Below are positions 36,982 to 48,900 of a stretch of DNA of 64,000 nucleotides, piece by piece. The notes below the pieces were generated by a model, which was not told the DNA's origin, made no database searches, and saw only the letters and a list, made by a program, of their open reading frames with translations. How positions within the stretch are numbered: position 1 is the stretch's first letter; each line of letters begins with the position of its first letter. Source of the stretch: Cloeon dipterum (taxonomy: Eukaryota > Arthropoda > Insecta > Ephemeroptera > Baetidae); NCBI RefSeq assembly GCF_949628265.1, contig NC_088789.1, positions 23,739,883 to 23,803,882 of the forward strand, given 5' to 3'. The position numbers were made by a program, and so were the translations under genes.

Positions 36982-38520
36982 CAAGTCTGTAAAATACAAT
37001 ATGATATGCTCAATTCTTATGGTTAATCCAGCAGTTTTTATTACTTTGCGTGTGGATTTCATTGATTCATTTGAAGATGTTTTACTGCCAAAATGCTGTT
37101 GCACTTATGCCAGAATCCTCATGAATTTTACATCTCTGTTGGAAGTCTCACTGGCATTCAGGCGCTGCGCAGCGTAGAGTCATTCCCATTGAAATCTTTT
37201 TGTTAGCCATAAGTTACGAGGTAAGAATCTCATCATTTTAGACTTTATTATTTCCTTTGATCTTTCATTTACTTAAAATCAAATGATCTGATTTTTGTTC
37301 TGTTCTTGCCAATATCTAAACTTAAAATATTAACACTTATTATTTTTGGTCACTTTTTGCAAACAACTGTAAAATAATATTGTTTTAATAAAGTGCCATC
37401 ATCTCAATATAAAATTGATCTAATATTTTATTTTTGGAACTGCGGGAGAATATTTTTCAATCCTCTCTCACCCAGCAGGCCTGCCGAGATCGCCGGTATA
37501 AACACCATCGAGACTATTGGCCACCCACAAATATAACAATTTTATTGGTGCCTCGACACCTTCCTCTTTCAGGAGAGGTATCAGAGAGCGGTGAAACACC
37601 TGTACAGATTATTTGGAGCGTAATGATCGTCCAGTGTGGAAGATAATTGTGACTTAAGGTCCTCAGGACTATAACTGGACTTGAAACAGATCGAATTAGC
37701 AGGTAAAACAAGGAAATAAAATTATTTTTAATATAAAATGGCTTCTCAATATAGGAGAGAGCGCAAAAAATCTGATTTTGCCACACTATCTTGATAAATT
37801 TTAAGAATTGTCACATGAATTCATTAGTAACAGCAAAATTCCACTGTTAGACGATTGGGATTATGAAATATTATTTTCTCTGTAATTAAAAATATTTTTA
37901 CATCTTACACGCGCATCTCTGTCATAGAGTCTATGATGCCAAAAGCCTTTCAAAAGTTAGTTCCCTGATTAAGCTCAAAAATAGAGTGGTCACTTTTGTG
38001 ATTGTTGTTTTAACCCCACTTTAGCGCAATACATATAAGAACAAAATGCATCATTTTCGAACATGCACAAATTGGATGTTTTTTACCCAAATCTTTTCTA
38101 TAAATAATTGTATTCTTTATAATACTTCAATCTTTTTATATCTTCTTTAAATTTAACTGCTGACACATTTTCTCTAATAATCATTTTTATAAATATGTAG
38201 AGCGAAAACTTTTAATATTGCAAATTAATTCATTTAATTGAGCTCGATATTTTTAGGGGAAAATTCGGTAAAATAATAAAAATATTTCAATTACGTACAT
38301 AATATGAAAAACCTTTTTTTGAAAAAATAATATTAGCTGCGCAGATAAATACCACAAACGGACAAAAGTTGCAAAACCTTGCGGTAAATACGGGATGTAA
38401 ATACCACAAGCAGGATAAAAATACTTGTTATAATTTCGGTGAAATGGAAAAATCAATTAAAACACAAACTTAACGTGAAAACCTAAATATAACCTATATC
38501 AAAGCGAACGCCGAGCAGTT
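36982..38520. other. Intergenic region after the RhoGAP gene
   Basis: AT-rich DNA. A polyadenylation signal (AATAAA) at 37387-37392 may end the RhoGAP transcript. The only structured part is a balanced block at about 37430-37690 that includes ATAACAATTTTATTGGTGCC, which resembles the LTR and primer-binding junction of insect LTR retroelements, but I see neither LTR pairs nor reading frames. No gene is evident from 37700 to 38520. Confidence 0.4.
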
Positions 38521-39448
38521 GCCGCCTTAATTATCGATAATGATCGCTGTGTTGAGTGAATAGCCGATAGATGTCGTTTGTCAATGTTTCAAGGTCACCT
38601 TGATAGCCAATAGTAGCGAAGGATTCCCACAGCAACCTTTAACAAATTACGTGCATATTTTTAACCGGATGATTGCATTTAAAAATTAAAGTACATTAAA
38701 TTCTCATTTTCAAAAGGCGAAGGCATAGTTTAAAAGTGATTGTTTACGACAATTACATAGTCTTCTAATTAAGTCGAGAAACTCTTAACGATAGCAATAA
38801 ACAACTGCATGGTTGGTAGCACTGCCGAGGTCCCCTAGTGATAAGTTGAAAGTGGACTCTTCCGAAAGCTGCACACAAAAGAGCCTAACAGCCAGAGGAT
38901 ACGATTGAACTGTAAGTCCAACACTCGCAACAATACTGCTTCATTGTTGCAACTAATTGCGCATCTCATTAATCGCGTCTTCTCCAGCTCGCTGTCGTAG
39001 CCTGCAACTGCTGGAGGAACTGAAGTTGTCAAAATAGAACAAACTGTGCATTATACAGACGAATCGCTGGAGGTTGGAAATTAGAGCGAGTATTTCGTCT
39101 AGAATTTCTGCGCCACCGTTGAGCGAAAACTGACGGAAAGAGGCACGTCGATCCCTTGGCTGTCACTTCGCATCCTACTACCCTTGAAGACGAAATTCGA
39201 CGCACATCCGAGGTTTGCAAACACAAGGAAGAAGCAGTGGGCGCCCAGTTTATTTATAAACACTCAAGGGACGCCTGTAATGTTTTTACCTGCAAACCGA
39301 AACCTCTGCCAATTGATGTTCGCATTGCCAGTACACTGCAGGAGAAAAGGACACGGAATAATAAGTTGCAACACCTCATCGAGAAAATATTAAGTGATTC
39401 ACAAGACTTGTAAATTTCCTTGCCGCGCATTAGAGATCTTCTACGAGA
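38521..39448 (+). promoter_or_regulatory. Maf1 promoter and 5' UTR
   Basis: A perfect DRE-type core, TATCGATA, at 38532-38539 resembles the DREF site of insect housekeeping promoters. A likely 5'-UTR intron runs from GTAAGT at 38912 to a strong acceptor TCTTCTCCAG ending at about 38988. A frame without ATG is open from 39123 to a TAA at 39411-39413, only 35 bases before the Maf1 start. I treat it as UTR. Confidence 0.5.
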
Positions 39449-42400
39449 ATGAAACTTTTGGAAAGTACCAAGTTTGAGGTTGTCAATACAGCTCTCAATA
39501 TCGAAACTGGAGGATCAAAAATCATTGGAAGGTACGAAATTTTGTGTTCGCCCTATTTCCATTAAACATTTCGTTGCGGTAGCGGCTAATGACTGTAACT
39601 ACACTTGGTAGCGAGCGGCGAATGACTGGTAATTCAAATACCTCGGCGTTTTTTACCTTTATTTACATCGATACCGATTTTACAGGAGAGACTTAAAACG
39701 AGTTTATTAAATTTGCGTTATGAGTTGGTAGAATCGATATCGATATTTAAAATCTGCATTATCGTGAAGCTATTTTCATACCGTCACACCATAAGAAATC
39801 TTCGTCTCACTAATTTATTTTATAGCCAAAACTTGACCCTGAAGGTGGTATTAAACATTTGAGTTTGATTACCAAGTGATTATGCTGCCTTAAGACATTG
39901 ATTTGTGCAAATAATTAAAGATACAGCTATGCAATTTGATATTTATTATGGTTATTATCGTAATTATGTGATAATTTGACAAAAAATATTAGCAAAAATA
40001 CATACCATACACGCATACATAAAATTTGATTTTTGCCAACATTGTCATCGCTAAATCTCGGGTTCAAAGTGTCAGAAATGCAAAAACGGCACACCGTTCG
40101 ACTCGTCTAGAGCTTAGAATACGAGATTTAGGGATGACTATGTCGGCAAAGATCAAGTTTAACGTTATATTATGAGCGCGTGCATGCATTTTTGCTAACA
40201 TTGCCACCGCCAAATCTTGGGTTCTAATTATAAAAAAATGTAAAAACTGCACACCGTTCGACTCATCTCAATTTCCTATAGATAGCCAATGCAATTTAGG
40301 GTAGTATTTTTTTAATTTAAGAGACTTGTTTTGTAGAGAAAAAGTGTCTGAAAGTGCTAAGCAACGCGATTTTTATCTTATCTGTAGTGCACAGGGTGGA
40401 AGGGGGATGAGGGTTGATCACCTTCCAAACCCTTCGGCTATCTAGGGAAGGTTTAGACGAGTTGAACGGTGTGCTGTTCTTGTAATTCTGATGTCTTAAA
40501 CCCGAGATTTGGCGATGACAATGTCGGCGATTATTGAGTTTTGATTTCTGCGATTGCTGCATGTATTGTCATCGCATACACTAGATGGCATAAAAATCAC
40601 GCTTCTAACCATCATAATGGTGTAAAATTTTGTCCTGGTGTAGATCATTGTAAAAAAAAACAAAAGACGCACGAAACCGTGTTTGGTAACGAAGTGCAGT
40701 TAAAGGTAAAAAACGCCGAGGTATTTGAATTACCAGTCATTCGCCGCTCGCTACCAAGTGTAGTTACAGTCATTAGCCGCTACCACAACGATTTGCCTTC
40801 ATGACAAAGCATGTGTCACAATTGAAGGTTAAAGGTGAAAGTATCATTCATTAAAGGCTTGTTGCTATGAGCACAATGTATGTATTTATAGTTTTCTTTT
40901 TTCAAACCAAGCCTTGTTATGATTTACCTCACGCTTTACTTTATTTAATTTCCGTCGCTCTATTTGTGTTCCAGAATTGAAAGCTATTCATGCAAATTAG
41001 CTGGTGGCGAGAAACAGATGTACAAGAAGTTCAACAACACCGAGAGCGGAGCGAAGCCAAACGACCTGCAAGCCCTGTCGCCTCCGCGGTCGTCGTATGC
41101 AGGGTCGCCCTACAGCCAAAGCTTTTCGGGCGACGAGGAGAATCCCCTGTGCGACACAATTTCCCGCAAGACCCTCTTCTACCTGATTGCCACTTTAAAC
41201 GCCGCGTTTCACCCTGACTACGACTTCTCAGACACATCCAGTCATGAATTTAGCAAAGAACGTTCAAATGAGGTAGAAATTTATTTGTTTCAATTCATTT
41301 TATTCATGCTAAAAAAAGGCACGAAAATCCGCAATATTAAAAAGCGGAAAAAACACTAAAATATCTTGCAGATGACGTTTGATTTGATTTTGCACAAGTT
41401 GAATTTTTTCAAATCAGTCAAGGTTGAGAAATTGCGTTTTTGGAGAGTTTTTAGCTCAAGATTTCGAAGGTTGCTTATTTGAAATAAGTAAACAAATAAT
41501 GAGATTTAAAAGTAGCATAATATCATGTTGTCTAACATTAAATATTATTTCCCCCCCCCTTTTTGCCGAATGAGTCACTTTCATGTCCACAAATGGAATT
41601 AAAAATATAAACACGATAAATACGATCAATTTTGAAAAAATTCTTTATTATGGAACTGAAATTTTTCGGGAATTTTGCCTCGTTTTTGCAACAAAAAATT
41701 TCGAATCAATGGTGTTGAATATACCGGACAAAATGTTGCTAATTTTCAGAAAAAATCCTGACAACTATGTGAACCCAGGTTTTATTGCGTCTTAAATTAA
41801 TTCAAACTGTTTTTTGAATGGAAAGAAAAAACTTTTATGCAAATTGCAATGTCAATGATTGCCATAATAATATTTATAATTCAGTTTGCCTTCTTACTGG
41901 TCAATTTTGCAATATTTTGGTGATTTCTTCATCTGATAGAGGTAAAAACTATAACTATTACGATTTTAACACTGGTAAACCCCCTTTTATTTTATTTAAC
42001 TGACATCAAAATTTGGCAATCGCAGACATTGTTATGAACAAAATTTAAAAAAATTAAAATTGGAAAAAATAATTTTTGCCCTGCTGAAAATATTTCATGT
42101 GACATGCAGTTCTGGCTATTTGGAAAAAAATCTCAAATATTTTATATTATTTGTATATATTTTCAGTATGTGAAGAATGTCGTGGACAATTATCTGCAGA
42201 TGGCGGGTGCGCAGTACCAGAATGTCCGCCCTGAACTTTGGGCCGCCATTGATGAGGAGATCGTATTGAACGAAAGCGAAATCTATAGGTACAACGGCTT
42301 TTCGCCACATTGAAACACGGGTTCCCGTCAGATCACCACAGTTAAGCAATGTGGGGGCCGGTGGCGTCATTTCTATAAACGCCAGCCGGACTCGCTGTTG

Positions 42401-44358
42401 TAAACCTAAGCGAATCGCGGTGCTGCGGGAGACAAGAGAAGTAAAATGCTTGCATAATTCCTTATGCCCTATTTCAACAGCTACAATCCTGACCTCGCTT
42501 CTGACCCATTTGGTGAAGAAGGAAGCCTCTGGTCTTTTAACTACTTCTTCTACAACAAGAAGTTGAAGCGGGTTGTCTTATTTACATGCCGAGCAGTCAA
42601 GTAAGACATCTTTCATTTTTTCTAATTCGGGGGGAGGGGATTTTGAATTAAAATACAACAGGAATTCGTTCTGGTCCCGGTAAAATTGCGCAACGTTCAA
42701 CAAACACCCAAATTTTCATTTTTGAATTGATTGTTGACCTTTTCTTTCAGCAAGGAAATTCGCGATTGGTTGTTGAAAGTTGCGCAATTTTACCAGGACC
42801 AGGACGAATTCATAAAAAATTACAATTTAATCATAACCTTTAAAAAGAAAGGATTAAATGGCTTATTTTCTGGATTGAATTTTTGAGAAATATATCTGCT
42901 GGGGATTTGATCTAGCCAAGGAAATAATTTAAAAAGGGTTAGTTATTCTTTGTAATTTTAGTCAAGGATACAATTAAAGAGAAAAATCATTTTGAGGTTT
43001 TTTGCTGGATAACAGGATTAACAGGCCAATTTGCCCCTCAGGTGTCTATAGCAGTAATTGTACTGCCAAACTATTTATTGCTACTCTTACATATTCTGAA
43101 ATATGCGGTTTACAACACTCATTATTGAGCAAATATTATGTAAAAAAAAGGAAATGATGGCCAAGCTCATCTGCCGCCATTCAGGCCCGTGTTATCTACG
43201 CAGCGGTGAGATCATAGCCCACGGGAAGGACTCAAGGAAAAATACATAATATTTTTTTAGACCTTACCACTGCGACCGACAATTTTATCTCACAATAATC
43301 TCTCATACAATTTTTTATCCAGCTGAACAGTTAAGCATGAAAACATTTGAAACTATTTTTCTCTTCAATTGTTCACATTCTGGTATAAAATTTCCTTAAT
43401 ATAGTTTCTTTCACAAAAAAAGACTAATTATAGTCTAATTTCTCATTTGTATAACAGGCTGAATTCAATTTAAAAATGCCGTGATATTTAATAATTTTAA
43501 ATTTATGGTTGTGTTGTTTTTGCAGTAATAAGTAACAGCGTATTTTGTATCTAACTAAGGAATTTTATCGTGTTTTTATTTCCCCTTCCGTAGTTCTGTG
43601 TAAAAGTTGTACGCAGTTAAATACAAATTACAGCGAGAAACACATTTTTTTCTTGCGTGTAATATTTAAAAAAATAATTTTTGCTTCTTGGATGTTCTTT
43701 TTTAACAGCTGCTGTGTCGTACAAGAGCATAATGTGTTATTTTTCTGTTCCTACTTTTTAATTTTTTACCGTTCCATTCCTTGTAGCTTAGCAACTTTAA
43801 ATCCAATTTTAATAATAATTTTTATTCCTTCTTATTTTAAATTATCTTTTGGAATTATCTTGAGTATAAAATGAGCGCTGAGCCAATAATGCAACCCTTT
43901 TAACTAGGAATAATTGCACTGAGAAGCTCCCAACTGATTTCAAAGATTGAATTGGATAAAATATAGTATGATATCAAATTTCAGCTTAAAATATACTTCT
44001 ATTTTTATTAAGCTGAATTGTAATTTTAATAGGTTTGACTTTTAGTCCCTTTAAGCCCCTTTAAAATAGGTAATTTTGAAAAACCCAATGTTGCGTTTAG
44101 AAACTACTGAAGAGCTTACGGGAAAATCAGAATATTTAATATTTTTATTCTTTATTTACAGGAATTTAAATATAAATCAAATTAAATTATGGTAAGCTGG
44201 CTAGGATTTAATCTTTATCGGTTTTGGGCTCCATATTAATAAATTTTGCTAATTCATATATTTATCCTTTCAATTTTAGTCCAAACTCTACCGCGTACCT
44301 GGACTCTGGATTCTACTACTCGAGCTTCGCTGCTATGGAGGACGATGAGGAATATTAG
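39449..44358 (+). CDS. Maf1: Maf1, repressor of RNA polymerase III transcription
   Basis: A conserved nuclear and cytoplasmic protein that represses Pol III (5S, tRNA) under stress and TOR inhibition. Exons: 39449-39531, 40975-41272, 42167-42288, 42481-42600 and 44280-44358, giving 233 residues; human MAF1 has about 256. Family blocks are [36 protein letters not shown], a Ser-rich linker ([20 protein letters not shown]) likely to be phosphorylated, [73 protein letters not shown] and the acidic end [16 protein letters not shown]. Intron 1 contains a 1.2-kb inverted-repeat element, intron 3 a 5S-rRNA-like sequence at its donor, and intron 4 a short MITE-like element. Confidence 0.95.
39571..40791. 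mobile_element. 1.2-kb terminal-inverted-repeat element in Maf1 intron 1
   Basis: The 90-bp inverted repeats at 39572-39661 and 40701-40790 differ at one position (GCGG versus GTGG near the tip). Each begins CGTTG(C/T)GGTAGCGGCTAATG. ATTT flanks both ends directly. The interior has no open frame of note but contains alternating-orientation subrepeats: 40033-40065 and 40192-40224 in one direction, 40121-40150 and 40500-40530 in the other. CACACCGTTCGACTC-type motifs lie near 40090, 40250 and, inverted, 40460. It is best read as a non-autonomous DNA transposon or foldback element. The near identity of the ends indicates recent insertion or conversion. Confidence 0.8.
42289..42406 (+). ncRNA. 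5S-rRNA-like structured sequence spanning the 5' splice site of Maf1 intron 3
   Basis: This 118-nt stretch matches 5S rRNA, especially GGTTCCCGTCAGATCACC and AGTTAAGCAA, which are near-signature loop B/C sequences. Pairings: helix I, 42290-42298 with 42394-42402 (nine pairs, one G-U); helix II, CCACATTG 42305-42312 with CAATGTGG 42347-42354 (eight perfect pairs); helix IV/V, CCGG 42358-42361 with 42386-42389 and TGGCGT 42362-42367 with ACGCCA 42379-42384, an 11-nt loop and a bulged G. The 3' half that should carry the Pol III intermediate element and box C is unlike 5S, so independent transcription is unlikely. The first two bases are the intron's GT donor. Read-through gives a stop at 42311-42313. 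It could also be the relic of a 5S-headed SINE or a 5S pseudogene. Confidence 0.75.
42667..42806 (+). mobile_element. Short terminal-inverted-repeat element (MITE-like), copy 2, in Maf1 intron 4
   Basis: 140 bp in the same orientation as 22201-22342 and highly similar throughout. Ends are CGTTCTGGTCCCGGTAAAAT and its inverse, directly flanked by AATT on both sides, consistent with a 4-bp target duplication. It has no coding capacity. Confidence 0.8.
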
Positions 44359-45983
44359 AAAATCGATCGACGATAGAGCCAGACTGATTTCTTAGCACCC
44401 TTAGAGTTTTAAAAGCTGAACAGTTATTTGCCAGTTTGTTGACTTCCTTCTGGCTTTGTAGCAAAATAATAATTGCCGGTCGACATTTCAATGAGTGTGT
44501 TCTTTGAGACTGCTCCGCGTTTTAAACCCTATAGCAACGACCTTTTACTTTTCAAGAGTATTTTATTTACTCTTCAAATCAGCAAAATAATTAAATTATT
44601 GGACACTTTCCTGACTGGTATTGTTCAGTGAATTGAAAAGTGAGATAAAATAATGTTTGTTTTGAGTTGGTCTTCTCGGACAACGGGCTGATGAAAAACA
44701 GCCAGTTGGTCGGTTATTTATTTTCTAATTTAAGTCCAAGGCGTCGACACTTGGGAAGTAAAATCTTACTTAAAACAAATTCTAGTTATCCTGCGCGTGT
44801 CAACACGCATGCAATCTGATTTCATGACCAAATTGCTATTTTGGTGAGCGTGTTGTAGTTTCTGAGAGTTAGGTAAATTTAAATACTAACACTATTCACT
44901 TTTAATCTTCAACTTAGGTAGCACGGAAATGAAACCTCAGTTCACGTACGCTATTTAATATTTTAGCACAACTACTGAGACTGCTCTAAGAGTAACCGCA
45001 AATTCTATGTATATGCAAAGATGGAATGTTGTGCGTACAAGGTTTTTTCTCAACGTAGATGTATCATGCAGAGTACAAACGGTTGCTTGCGTCAACAAGG
45101 TTTTAGAGTGTAACAAATACTTGATTCCAGACCAGAGATTCCTTTCAAAGGAGCAGTCCTTGTTGCGAAGTATCTTAATTATATACATAAATAAATAAAT
45201 GTATCAATATATATGTATTGTGAAGAGAGATTTTATTGTAAACCATAATTATATTTCAATCTTCTTTAACGTACAATCTGATTGTTTGAATAGTTTCAGC
45301 CAGATCTCTTTTAATTGGATAGTTAGAAGTAATAAAACTGCAGATTTATGTGTATAGAAATAAATAGATTATATTATTAATCAGCCACTAACCAATATTT
45401 CAATAATAACTCTCAAAGCAACATGTAACAATTTCGTTTGTCAATTTATTGAAACTAATAAAGGTTTGAAAAGCATACATCACAGGGGTCAAATCATTTC
45501 TACGTGTATACATTCATTTAATCCTAGTTGACGCTCGTGCGTGTGTGTGTGTGTTTCACGTGTGTGCTCTTAAACACAGAAATATTACTTTTTTTGTGGC
45601 GGCAGACGACGAAAAACGAGGAGCAACGCGCTGTTACATTAATCAACACTTCTTGTGCGGTGATTGTTTTCAAGTTGAGAATACGGTTTGCTCGACAGAC
45701 ACGGCTATGAAAATATACCATTTTTTAAATGCTTTACAAGCATGATAAAGACGACACAAGCCGAAAAATACCATCGTGCTCTTTACTTTGTCAATTTAAA
45801 AGGGACAAAGAAGCCTCTCAAGCAAAAACAAAACGCAGCTGATCCACAACATTGAAAAGGAGCAATATAAAGCCATATTTATTGATTGGCTGTGATTCAT
45901 AGTGTGCTTGATTATTTAAATTTAAGTGTTTCTGAAACGCTTTCTCTCACCCACCCTGCTTCTTTGGATCACATTGTTACAGT
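44359..45983. other. Convergent 3' region of Maf1 and CYLD
   Basis: This holds the 3' UTRs of both genes. A short GT microsatellite lies at about 45539-45565. Open frames near 45528-45745 lack ATG starts or recognisable domains. I see no further gene. Confidence 0.5.
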
Positions 45984-48900
45984 CTAGTTGTACATGGCTA
46001 CTTGCGGGCTCTGGTAGAAACACATGTACGCATCACACAGCAGTCTTTTGGCCCTTTCTGGCAGCTGTCTCTCGTCTCGGACCAGCGGCAACCCCTCGGA
46101 CTGAAGCCACTTGGGCAGGTCTGGGCACAGCGAAACCTCGGGAATGTTGTAACCATTTTGCTCACCTGAGTAACAAAATTTATAATCACCAATAGTTTAC
46201 CAATTATTCTAAAATAAAAGACTAAGAAAGAGAACATAATAAATAAATCCAAAGTTGACCTTTATTGTATCTAAAGTAATAGTTAATTTCGCCCCTATAC
46301 CTCGTGAGGTGAGTTTTTGAGAAAAGGTTGGGATTGTCATAGAAAATTGAGCTCAGTGTCTAAATTTAGGTAATAAAACCTTGGTATTTTGATTTTACGC
46401 TCTGAGTATCCAATTTGCATAACAAAACCTTAAAATAGTGTGAAAAAACCGTAAAAATCGTCTATAAACTGTTTAAATTTCTGCAAAAATAGGTCTAAAA
46501 TTCACAGTCCAAGTCAAAAGGAATTTAAAACCATGAGAATCAGGGGGTCGCTTTTCATAGAAGAGATAAACAAAAAAAAACCCTTATTTAGAATTGGAAA
46601 AGATTGAGTAACAAAAATATAGCCGTACATTAGCCAGTCCCAAATATCTAAATTTCAATCGATTTAGCAATGTTAAATGTACCTCTGCGGTCTGCCATCG
46701 AGTCGAAAAAGAGCCATGGAGCGTCTGGTCCGGTGCCTCCTTTGATGAAGGCGACGTAGTGCGAGGTCTCGATGCACACGACGGCGAACAACTCCATGTA
46801 GATCCTGGGGATGGGCGGCAGCGCCTCTCGGCTGTCGGCAAGGTTCCTGCGCCTGTACCTCTCGGCCACGTCCAGGTACTCTTTGGGCACCGACAGCCGC
46901 TTCCACGCGTGACTCTGTCTGCGCTGGTGGTTGTGCACCTGAAACATTTTCCATCAGCGCGAATCAAAAGTCTGCTATATTTGAATTGAAGGGAAAATTT
47001 ACTTGGAAACTTTGCTTTCTCTCAAAATTACTCGCCCTTAAGTAAAAATGATAACAGAGGTCGAAAAAAAGACCTCTAAATTAATGTGCTAAAAGAGAGA
47101 GATGAATTTTTGAAGGGAAATGTTGAAAATTGAGTTAAATCTCCAGTTTTACCTGAAGGAAATTTATGGGTCTTAAAATTTTCATAATCTCATGGAAAGC
47201 GTAGAAAAAAATTAATGACCAAAAACTGTGTTGGGAGTCGGGAACAAAATTGTTGTAATTTTCTGTGTACTAATATTTGATATTTTTAACTGAACGCAAA
47301 TTAATGTAACAAATTCAGATTCAATCACAGATTATTTTAAATTAAAAAAAAAAAAAAAACAGATAAAAATTCATCCTGATTCCTTGCAGTTTTTACGGGA
47401 ACTTCTTAATTTTTCATCAGTTTTTTAAGTAATAATTGAACAAATAATAAATTAAAATGGAAAATCTCGTAAATATTAATCAAATAACAAACATTACTCC
47501 AGTGTCTGATGAGCTTAACCCAAACAATTTTATAACAAATTCTAAAAAGATAATATCTATCGCACACTTACAGTTTCTAGGCAAGCCTGGCAGAAGGTGA
47601 TGCTTTCGAGGCCTGAGCCGCACTCGCCGAAGCACTCTCTGCACTCAAAGTAGGCGAGTTTGCCGCAGATGATGCACTGACGAGGGCAATTCTCGATCAC
47701 GTCAGTCACGTCCAGGATTTGCGATGGCAAGATGCGCGGGTACATTTTGTAAGCTTTGCCGAAACGCGGCATTTGCAGGATCAATACCGGTGGGACCTGA
47801 TTTGGAGTACACTTAAATTAGAGGATTTAGAAATTACGGCAAGCAACTCACCTGTTTCAGTTTGATATCGCTAGAGAGAAAACTTTGTTCGAAAAGTTGT
47901 TGGACTGACGGCACGTCGATCTCCTCGTCCTTCTCGACAAACAACTGATGCATGAAAGCTTCTTGGCCAGAGCTCAGCTTCAAATACGGCTTGGCACGTA
48001 GGGTTTGCGTCACGAGCGAGGTCAGTAGCTCCTCAGGATCTGAGATGGATAAAGCCAAATTTAATAGTTGGAGCAAAGCAGGGTTTGATTTCTAAATTAG
48101 TTGATAAAATCCACAGGTTGACAGGCTGGGATTAAAAATTAATATAAATAGCTAATTGTAAGATGAAATAAGCACAACATTGAAATCAGATGATTTTAAC
48201 GTTTTGGCAAAAGATTAGCAGTCAACATAAAAGAAAAGTAAAACTACTAACCCTTTTCTTCGCTCGTCATGCCGGTGACAGAGCCGATTTTCTCCAACAG
48301 CTGCCTTAGGTGCATCACCCTGTCGGCCCTGACGAATTTGCAACTGCGCAGGGGATTGACGATTTCCTCCCTTAACACCCGCTGGACTTCCAAATAGTGC
48401 GGGCCGTCTTCTGGCGTTGGTGGTCGGAAGAGCAGACTGTCAAACACCCTAAAAATCCATAATATGTAATTTTTTCTTCCTATTCAAATTCAAATTCGTT
48501 TTTACGTTGTAAAGGCGAACATGCCGAAGAGGGTGGCGTCCAGGTAGCACGAGTTGTGGTGTCCTTGGATGCCGCGGAACTTTCCGCACATGGCCGCGAC
48601 GTCCTGCTCCGTTTTCAACGGCCGCACATAATCCCGGATTATTGGACACTCTGGCTGGCTAATGCCTGGAATTCAAAGGATAAATTTAAAAAGGATTCAG
48701 ACGTAGGGGGAAAACTCACCATTTTCTGCATTGCCGCTGTGGTTTGGAATTCCGTTTGGTAAGCTGGCCGCCTGCTCTTGAAACCGCCTGTCCAGCCTGC
48801 ACTGCGCCATGCTGACGAAAAAGCCTCGCTTCGGTGCACACTTGAAATATCGCCGGCCGTTGAAGGTGCCATCTGTTCCGCCGATGATATCTTCCTCCTG

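Noticed and set aside
42289-42406. A functional 5S rRNA gene
   Set aside because: The 3' half that should carry the intermediate element and box C does not match 5S, and no T-run terminator follows, so it is annotated as a 5S-like structured element rather than a gene.
45539-45565. GT-rich run as a regulatory element
   Set aside because: A simple microsatellite with no further context.
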